A program made the position numbers and the translations under genes. A stretch of DNA of 64,000 nt, taken from assembly GCF_041260155.1 (NCBI RefSeq), contig NC_091930.1, positions 14,309,656-14,373,655 of the forward strand, given 5' to 3'. The notes beneath the pieces were generated by a model that was given only the letters and a program-made list of their open reading frames with translations, did not search any database and was not told where the DNA came from. Each line of letters starts with the position of its first letter. Position 1 is the first letter of the stretch. Shown here piece by piece: positions 56,000 through 64,000 of the stretch. This DNA is from Ptychodera flava. Taxonomy: Eukaryota > Hemichordata > Enteropneusta > Ptychoderidae.

Positions 56000-56255
56000 T
56001 GTTGTGAAGAAGAACAACTGTCCACCATTTCTCCAATAATACGAATTTATTTCAACGTAACTGCCATATACTGGCGAAGAGAAATGTTTACAATAATAGT
56101 TGTTGATACATATATCTAGTTTGACAAAACTTTCACGGTGATTTCATCTCTATATGCAAATTTAGAGTGACATTGAAATGTAAAGTCGGGTATGCAAATA
56201 TAGAGTGAAGTATGCAAATGAGAATAGAAAGGAGAATACAATTGTCCTTTTCTCC
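56000..56255 (-). repeat. 3' LTR of the BEL/Pao element
   Basis: On the minus strand it begins TGGAGAAAAGGACAATTG and ends near CACAACA. ATGCAAAT-type octamers and TTTGCATA phrases recur in it. It aligns end to end with 62370-62628. Confidence 0.85.
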
Positions 56256-56492
56256 ATTCTCCCCTCAATCAGTATGTATAACATATTGATTCTCTGTACT
56301 TTTTTTACTTTAAGGAAATTACATTTCGAGTCAAAATATCCAATAGCAAAGACAATTGACACTGAATCGCCTATACTGCAAAGTAGAAATTTCATTCTGA
56401 AATGTCCAAATATGAAAGTCTTTCAAATGTCTATTTTAGTGATTTAAATTCAAAATTCGAGAGGGCATACTTTTGTTACAGGGCGCAGAAAT

Positions 56493-57600
56493 CTACTCTT
56501 TCCAACTTTCACTGTAACCAACACGCACATGTCCGTCACGACCAGGGTGTACTTCGGTGACTCTTCCAAAGAGCCAATGTCCACGCTGTGTATCTGGAGA
56601 AATCACCAGGACAATGTCATCTACTTGTAGGTATCTCTGTGGTGTGAACCATTTTTCCGGATATTTAAAGTGGGTAGCCATTCTCGCAGCCAACGTTTCC
56701 AAAAGTGTCGCATTAATTCTTGAACTCTCCTCCACCTTTTTCTGGGACTGTAGTCAGTAGTGTCGACAGACGCTGGGGCAAATTCTCCACCAATTTGTCC
56801 ATGAAGAAAATGGTTTGGTGTCAGAGGAGTTACATCATCTGGATTCGCAGACTGGTAGGTGATAGGCCGTGAATTGATAAGTCCTTCTGCTCCTGTCACA
56901 GCCGTTAGAAGTTCCTCGTCAGTTATGTCAGCATTTTTTAGTATTGCGTAGATCGCTCTTTTAGCTGCCTTGATCATAGATTCATGAACTCCACCAAAGT
57001 GAGCAGCTAAGGGAGGGTTAAAATGCCACTTTATTCCTTGATTTGCAGTGGACCCCTTGAGTTGATCCTTGTCCAGTTGTTTGACCAATTCTCTGAGTTC
57101 CTTGTCAGCTGCTACGAAATTGCTACCATTGTCGGAAAGAACTTGCTTTGGAAGACCTCGACAGTTGACCATTCTGTAAAACACATTCAAGAATGAGTCA
57201 AGCCCATATGCAACTTCAAGATGAACAGCTCTGGTGGCCATGCAAGTGAACAAGTGAACAGACACAAGTAGCGCTTTGTTCTTTGTTTACCTCTGCCTTG
57301 GATGGTGATGAATGGGCCTGCATAATCAACTGCTACATCAGCAAATGCACGCAGTCGCATCTTCAGTCGAATGTTAGGCAGTGGAGCCATCACCTGACTT
57401 GCAGATTTCGCTTTTTTGTCGTCTGCATTTGGCACACTCTTTCTCCCACTGGCGGATTTCCTCTCGTCCTGCTATGATCCAAAATCTTGTTGACAAAGCA
57501 GATAGAGTGTGATTTGTCCCAGCTACATGTTTTCCCTGCTCATGATAGTGTTTGACTATTAGTTTGGTGACCCAGTTCCTCCGTGGTAGAATGACTGGAT
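56493..57600 (-). pseudogene. Integrase region of the BEL/Pao fossil
   Basis: Minus strand: [13 protein letters not shown] (first catalytic block), [33 protein letters not shown], and WHFNPPLAAHFGGVHESMIK with the third acidic region. The typical BEL C-terminal [17 protein letters not shown] and [14 protein letters not shown] follow. Integrase inserts the DNA copy into the host genome. Broken copy. Confidence 0.88.
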
Positions 57601-57604
57601 AGCG

Positions 57605-58740
57605 GATTCATATAGTAGTAATCTGCATATCTTAGCCGCCCATCACATCTCATTAAACCATCTTCATCAAGTCTTGGTCGTAATCTTAGCAACTTGCTCT
57701 TCTTTGGCAATTCCTTTTTACCAACAAGTGCTGAATACTCCTCGGGAAATGATTCAGCCTGCATGGTCTTGATTATCATAATCTCTGCTTCTTCTATTTC
57801 TTCTGGAAGTAATTCTCCCTTTGTTCTCTCTTCTTTTGGCAATTTACAATTGTCCAAAAATCGACAGACCCAGGCTTGAATTCTCTTCAGTGTTGTCCAA
57901 CTTGAAAAACGCACAGGATTCAAGCAATATGATGTAGACTCTGTTTGGGTTGTAACCATTGCTGTTTGTACTTGCTGCTCAGGTTCTCTTGGTATGGAAC
58001 AATGGCTGATTCTTGGGTCTTTCTTTGAATTGAAAGTCACTTGTCGATTACTACTGTCTCTCTTCATTTCAATGTCTATAAACTCGTTGCCCTTTGTTAT
58101 AGGGTTTTGTGGCCAATCAGATGTTGGTTTTCCAAGAAATTCTGGACCTTTCCACCAGAGATCTTCATCAGCCAAATCGACAGCAGTCACCCCTCTAGTA
58201 ACTAAATCTGCCGGGTTTTCTTTTGTGGGTATATATCTCCACTGTTCTGGATTAGTAGAGGTTTGGATTTCACCGACTCTGTTTGCTTGAACTTCCGGCT
58301 TCGGTTCCTTATCCACCACAGAACATTCATACTGTCTGACCAGAATACTACTTGATTTAGCATTATTCAAAGCACTTCTGAAATGGTCTGTCTGTCAATC
58401 GTAGTCCCACGATGGCACCCATTAATTATAGGCGAGGAATACTTGTACTTGTGATTGTTGCTACTCGAGATTTGCTGCTACCATACGACAGGAAACCATT
58501 TACATATGTAGATCTCGCATAAGTTACTGCACCATATGCATCTTGGGAGGAATCAACAAATGTGTTTAGATTCACTGACACAACTTCTTGTGGTAATTGT
58601 TGGCATCTTTGAACTCTGATCTTCTCCAAGTCACTTAATTCAGCAAACCATCTCTGGGCTTTGATCATTAAGTCAATGTCAAGGTCATCATCCCATTCTA
58701 GTCCAGCAGCCAAGATCTCTTGTAGGAGTACTTTAGCTCG
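57605..58740 (-). pseudogene. RNase H and linker region of the BEL/Pao fossil
   Basis: NTFVDSSQDAYGAVTYAR (start of RNase H), [20 protein letters not shown] and LWWKGPEFLGKPTSDWPQ are standard BEL/Pao landmarks. A basic linker leads toward integrase (GLMRCDGRLRYADY). Broken copy. Confidence 0.85.
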
Positions 58741-58804
58741 GATCGTGAATGGCGATAAGAATCCAATCGGGTCAAAGAGAGTGGAAATTCTGCTTAGGAA
58801 ACTA

Positions 58805-59760
58805 CGTTTTTAGATTGTGTAATTTTCCGCTGGAGGGTTCACTTTAAATGTGAAGACATCTTTCCCAGCTAGCCACCACACTCCTAGTGTCTTCATAGAA
58901 GGTAAACCATCTTTGTCTAGGTCAACCTCGCATGATCTGTCCTTGGTTGGTATCTTCGCCAAAACATCAGCCGAGTTCGACTGCCATTTTCGGGCATGCA
59001 TCCTTGCCGTAGACCACAGTTCAGATAGTTCTCCATATAGTCTTATACCATCACTGACAGTTTTAACAGAGTCCATACTATCATCCATGTAAGTTGATTT
59101 TAATACTGTCTCTGCTGCCATAGGTAGTTCGCTTGTGTGGGCTTTGGCGTGTGTCTGCGTTACGAATTGCGCCAAAAATGGAGAACAATTGACTCCAAAT
59201 ACAACTCTTGTGAATTCATATTCATCTGGAGCTTTATCTTCCTCTAGATCCCTCCACAGAAACCGATGACAGGGTCGATCGTCTGGTGGGATTTCTATCC
59301 TTAAATACATTTCTGCTATGTCCGAAACCAAGGCTACTGGATTTCTTCGGAAACGAAGTAATACTTCAAACAGATCATGCTGTAATTTGGGTCCTTGATA
59401 TATAACATCATTTAAGGAGTTACCATAATGTCTTGCAGATGCATAAAATACGATTCTGGTCTTGTTGTGGCCTTGTCAGGTCGTACAACAGGAAAATGTG
59501 GCAAATACCAAATTTTCTTGGGTTTCTCTTCGTCGGATCAATTTTGCGGATGTATCCCTTGAACATATTGACGTAGATTTTCTGAATACGCTGCTGCAAT
59601 CTGTTGATTCTTTTTCAGTCTCTGTTCTGTGTTCTGCAACCGATGCAGTGCCATGTCATAATTGTCGAGCAATTCAGGTGCATTTTCTTTCCGTGGAATA
59701 CCAACTTGCTAGCGACCATTTTCCAACTTTAATGACCTCTCAGCCATTCTGAGTGCAGCT
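58805..59760 (-). pseudogene. Reverse transcriptase region of the BEL/Pao fossil
   Basis: DIAEMYLRIEIPPDDRPCHR, FTRVVFGVNCSPFLAQFV and the catalytic TYMDDSMDSVKT box identify a BEL/Pao reverse transcriptase. It is part of the broken pol. Confidence 0.88.
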
Positions 59761-59893
59761 TGATCATCGATGGACATAGTCGGAGTTTCTGTCAGACTTG
59801 GGAGATTCTCAACTTCCCAGAACTTTCGAAGTGTCACATTATGTCCTTCAAAGTTGATTCACCATGGGTGAAATATGTGCGTACGAAGTTTGT

Positions 59894-60460
59894 CTAAATA
59901 GTACGTCCTTGACTACCATTTGGATTTTCGATGCAGGTCCAGCCCAATGGAGTTAATCTGGCAAAAGGTTCTCCAGCTTGTCCTCTCACATCTCTATACG
60001 AATAATGCAAATCTGCATAATCAAGGCCAATAAGAACATCGACTATAGATCTGCGTCCAAGGCGAGGAAAGTCTATACCTTTAAGATGTGTCCATTTTCC
60101 CGCCGTCTTGTTCCAATCTATGACCTGCATGTCACCTGTTACTCTATTTGTCGTCAGTGCACTTATTTTGGTATTCACTGGTCAATCAAAACTCTCAAGT
60201 CCCACTTCTACAGTAGTTGACTGGAATGTTTTTATTTGTCCATTGAGAACATTGACAGATATATTGCGAGGGTCTCCTTGTAATCCCAACTCGTCAGCAA
60301 CATCAGCATTAATGTATGTTCCTGTGCTAGCATCATCAAGCAAAGCGTTCACCTTGAGTTTACGATTTCCATGTTTCAATACTACTGGTACAGTCCGCAA
60401 GGTGATGTGTTCTACATCAGACGAATCTGAAATCATTGTCGTGGCTGTGTGCGATTTCAC
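59894..60460 (-). pseudogene. Aspartic protease region of the BEL/Pao fossil
   Basis: LRTVPVVLKHGNRKLKVNAL followed by LLDDASTGTYINADVADEL gives the retropepsin active-site region (D-[AS]-[SG]-T) typical of BEL/Pao. The downstream part (PRLGRRSIVDVLIGLDYADL) carries the second conserved block. Confidence 0.85.
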
Positions 60461-62331
60461 TGCATCACCTCGTTGCTCCCCCTCAGTGGAACATGCAGAT
60501 AGATCTCTGACACTATCAGCAAGTCACTGTTATTGTCATGCACTTTAGGCTGTGATTGTGAAGCAATGCCCTTGTTTATTGACTTTTGATTACCTGGACT
60601 CCACCTTCTGTGTAGCAACCTGTTATGAGTGTCTTGGCAACCACAACTTCCACATATCCTAGTTCTGGTGCAATGTTGACCTCGGTGATCATCTCCAAGA
60701 CAGTGATAACATAACTTGAATTGTTTTGCAGCATCCCATCTTTGGGATACGCCCATTTTCTTGAACTGATCACAACTCCATACTCCATGCTTTCCATCAC
60801 ATACTTTGCAGGAACGATAGCTACCACTCGGAACAGGTTTCTGGTTTCCAGATCTTCCAAAATATGTTCGTGGATTGGTTGACCTGGCCCTCTGTCTAAT
60901 TCGTATTTGTGCTTGTAAGTCCTTGAACAGTTTCACTTGCAATAGTTTGGAATTCTGCTTCCTGTATGATCCAAACTCTGAGTGTTTCAACTGATTCCAC
61001 CTTGTTTTTCTCAAAGATCCAGCGATGATACTGTGTCAGCATCGATTCAGTCATTTTCTTTTGTAGCTTTGTATACAGAAAGCCATTTCCCAGTTCGTCC
61101 AGATTCCTTGAGGTTGACTACAGCAATATCTAGCAAGTCGCAAAACGTTCAATATCTCTGCTATATCCAGTTCTGATAGGTTTGAAATTGTCAAGTTCTT
61201 CTAAGTACAGCGCTATTTGACGACGCTTTCCACCGTATTCCCGTTCAAGTCTCTATTTAGCTGCTTCATAGGCAATTGCTGAATGACCAAAATTTTCAAT
61301 TACTTTGAGAGCTTTTCCGGACAACTATTGACGCAGCTGAAGAAGTTTATATTCTGGAGTTGCAGGGGACTGGTCTATACATGCATTAAAGGCTGCTTTC
61401 CATCTTTCGTAAAGTCTCTTGTCACCCGAGAATGTTGGAATTGAGACTCTTTCAACTGTTTCCACAAATCTTGACCAATGGCGACAGAGTTTGATACTTG
61501 ATTTGTATTAGCATTCGAAGTGGTTAACATACCTTGCCCTGACCTTGTGTCTTCAACTGTATCCTGTTATTGTATAGTGTCTGGCGTGGTAGTTGCATGG
61601 ACATCAGGTGCACTGCAAGGATCAATCTGTGATTGCGGCAGTGCTTGTTGTCTCAGTCCAAGTTCCATATCAACTTCATTCTCAAGTTCTTGAAATCGTT
61701 TCTGTAAATTCCGTTCAGCTGCTTGAAGACGCTCATGTTCATGTTGCATCTGTTTATCCCATTCATATTGTCGACGTTCATTTTCCTCTTCCAAGTCCTT
61801 TTTCATAGTTATTATCTCTTTTTCCTTTTTATTCACTTCTTCTAGGATCTTTTCAACCTCGTGGCGTGCTTCTCTTTCTTTCTGTTGACGGAGTCTAATA
61901 TTAGTAGGCACTCCTGACCCTGCACTTGACGTTTCATCTTTTCTCGCATGTATATAATCTTGTGCCTGATTCTGTGCTTCTGTATACTCATTTTCTAGTT
62001 TGTCCATTTCTTGACTGACCTTTATTATACCCAGCTTGGCTTTTCGTCGCGAATACAAGTCCGATAATTTTGCCATAATGTCCATAGCATTTTCTTGAGC
62101 CAAGTCCAACTTTCGGCACAGATCTCTCACCTGTCTTCGGCTTGGTAATTCTTCCTCCTCATCTTCTTCCAGGAGACGTAGTAGCTGGTGTCTGAGCCTG
62201 GTAAACGCTGCCTTGCTCTTCGCCTTGGCTTGCTTCAGCTCCTCCAACTGTTCTTCCAGACCTTCAGCATCTTCAGACTGCTCCACTTCTTCCGCTTCAG
62301 ACTGATGGCCAACTTCTTGTTCTTCGTCCAT
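60457..62331 (-). pseudogene. gag: gag region of the BEL/Pao fossil
   Basis: Begins MDEEQEVGHQSEAEEVEQSE and continues as a long charged coiled coil (to ~61567), as in many BEL gags. The distal part has the BEL-type zinc knuckles CKVCDGKHGVWSC and CYHCLGDDHRGQHC (~60800-60660). Gag packages the element's RNA. Broken copy. Confidence 0.85.
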
Positions 62332-62369
62332 AACTGCCTTTCTTCAAACCATGCTCTGCTACCAAAATA

Positions 62370-62628
62370 TGTTGCAAAGAAGAACAACTGTCCAACCAAT
62401 TCTCCAATAATACGAATTTATTTCAATGTAACTGCCATATACTGGCAAAGAGAACTGTTTACAATAATAGTTGTTGATACATATATCTAGTCTGACAAAA
62501 CTTTCACTGTGGTTTCATCTCTGTATGCAAATTTAGAGTGACATTGAAATGTAAAGTCAGATATGCAAATATAGAGTGAAGTATGCAAATGAGAAAAGAA
62601 AGGAGAATACAATTGTCCTTTTCTCCAC
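62370..62628 (-). repeat. 5' LTR of the BEL/Pao element
   Basis: Homologous to 56000-56255, ending TTGCAACA on the minus strand just before the primer-binding site. Confidence 0.85.
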
Positions 62629-62639
62629 TTGTTATTCAT

Positions 62640-64000
62640 AAAGGTCGGGCATTCTGCAATTATGTTCTTTTTAAAGTGTCTGGACGATAAAGACCTTTCA
62701 TATTCATCTCTTTTTGACTCTAGGTGGTAATCTGATGGTCCAGCATCAAGAAGCAATCCATGAGCAACGAAATTTTCTGAGCCGTCAATTTCGTTACACC
62801 GAAAGACATACGGTGATAAAATTTGAGGACATTGGACTGTGTTCCTCTTTCATTTTAATCTTTCTAGACACTGACTGAAATTATTTGTAATTTCTTTGCC
62901 TGCGTTGCTTTATATCCTGATTATCATGACTGCGCAATCTCTTATGTATCAAAAACATGATGTAATTCATCATTTGTTATTTGAATTCACCAATATGTAC
63001 AGCGCCACCACAGGTGCTTTGATTCTGAGTCTATGTATTCATTTAGTTCGTAATAACAAGATGGCTGATGTAGTGACACCATAAAGTGTTTGCTTTGAGT
63101 GAATGAGACATCCAGTCTCTAATCCAAGCCACGGTTCCTACATTTATTGACTGCTATGACGGTATAACTAAAGCAACTCATGCTTCAGTTTAGAACGAGC
63201 TTGTCAGTCTTTTGTCAGTCTTTTGTCTTTTTGGTCCATAGGAAGTCTTTGCAGACTTTATTCATATAATGCCATTGATGCCTGTTCATGTTGTCATGCA
63301 ATTCGTGAAGAATGGTCGTTAAGTCTGCTTAATGTTGTCGAAATCAACAATAGTCAGTTGCAGTTTGCAACATTCCATCATTCTGAACGTTACACTGTTG
63401 TCTATGACATTGAGGGAAAGTAAATTTCTCTGTGTTGAGTTAAGACCTTGTGACACAAAGGGACGGAAAACTAGCCTATGTGCTTTATGCAAATTTACAG
63501 AATTGAGAAAGTGTTATGTCGAGCATTTTAAGAACATTCTTTCGGTTGCTGTTGACGTTATTTCTTGACTATATAAAACAATTACCGCATTAACTGGCCC
63601 GTTCACAACCTGTGTGACATACACCAGCACAGATGATATTACCCCTGTTGTACGTCATCAACCGGAAGTTTTTCCTGCAATAGCACACCGTTCATAGATG
63701 CAAGTCGCAATGCTTGGTATGCAGACCGATCTGTCATGATAGATGTCGTGCTCTCATGACATTTTTATGAAAAGGTGACGCCATAAATTCAGACATGGAA
63801 ACAGAAGGCATGGCATGTCGAACGAAATTTCAAGTCGCTAAAGCTTTTAAATAAGTTAGTTTCAAGATTCGAATGGGGCATTTCGTCGTTCGTTTTAATG
63901 TAACGTCGCAGTCCGGGGCAAGTGTACGGCTCAATGTATATGTCGTACCTAGTGATAAACCCAACAGCTACCTTAAAGAGGCACTCCCACTTGGTAACAT
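62640..64000. other. Anonymous DNA to the window edge
   Basis: No element or gene recognised. Open frames of 62-78 codons at 62896-63568 show no domains or splice support. Confidence 0.4.

Larger units (their letters stand above)
56000..62628 (-). mobile_element. BEL/Pao LTR retrotransposon (broken fossil)
   Basis: A 6.6-kb element on the minus strand. LTRs of ~257 bp lie at 56000-56255 (3') and 62370-62628 (5'). Parts in order from high to low coordinate: primer-binding site (TGGTAGCAGAGC near 62352), gag with zinc knuckles, aspartic protease, reverse transcriptase, RNase H, integrase. This is the standard BEL/Pao order. The two LTRs differ at roughly 5-6% of positions, so the insertion is clearly older than the gypsy element. 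The coding region is broken, with on the order of ten interruptions. Target-site duplication not clear. Confidence 0.9.

Overview
This is a eukaryotic, AT-rich, repeat-dominated window, most likely from an invertebrate deuterostome (hemichordate, amphioxus or echinoderm). The clearest taxonomic hint is a Ty3/gypsy element whose integrase lies upstream of reverse transcriptase, the order of the deuterostome Gmr1-like group. A BEL/Pao element, a tRNA-derived SINE, an NHL-repeat (TRIM-like) pseudogene and intron-bearing gene fragments also fit an invertebrate animal. There are no bacterial operons, no rRNA genes and no convincing functional tRNA genes.

Layout. 0-16 kb: interspersed and foldback repeats in mostly anonymous DNA. 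These include a GTTATCGG array at the left edge, an inverted pair of ~400-bp repeats 6.4 kb apart, a foldback element with a terminal palindrome (782-1635), a hairpin-headed repeat family, a dimeric tRNA-headed SINE (13972-14245) and a decayed NHL-repeat exon on the minus strand (12680-13488). 16.4-24.3 kb: an (ATGT)n tract and an array of short palindromes, split by a young but broken Gmr1-like LTR retrotransposon (16828-24167) that itself carries a piggyBac-type MITE with TTAA flanks (22414-23525). 24.4-31.3 kb: the region most like host gene space. Four short, phase-compatible candidate exons (26011-30619) could encode a 77-residue basic protein. A 150-bp near-perfect palindrome and a second, very regular palindrome array (13 units, mostly every 32-33 bp) also lie here. 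31.3-34.9 kb: a partial BEL/Pao fossil with two other elements inside or against it.

35-45 kb: the main gene-like object, a minus-strand gene for a giant, almost pure coiled-coil protein. It is built from 14-residue phrases arranged in 154-residue (462-bp) higher-order repeats. A 46-bp first coding exon at 44810-44855 joins in phase to the large exon near 43800. The frame is interrupted several times and decays toward the 3' end, so it is a pseudogene or a locus damaged by assembly errors. 46-53 kb: inverted copies of earlier repeats, a TIR transposon containing a reverse-transcriptase remnant, a striking 995-bp MITE filled with CTGCCCTGAGGGCAG palindromes, a small block of TCTCGCGAGA and TGACGTCA motifs, and a degenerate minisatellite. 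56.0-62.6 kb: a BEL/Pao LTR element on the minus strand, broken and older than the gypsy element. The right edge is anonymous.

No gene cluster acting as a pathway is visible. The window is best read as a nest of mobile elements around one unusual coiled-coil locus, one candidate small spliced gene and one NHL pseudogene. All calls come from reading the sequence; no database search was possible.
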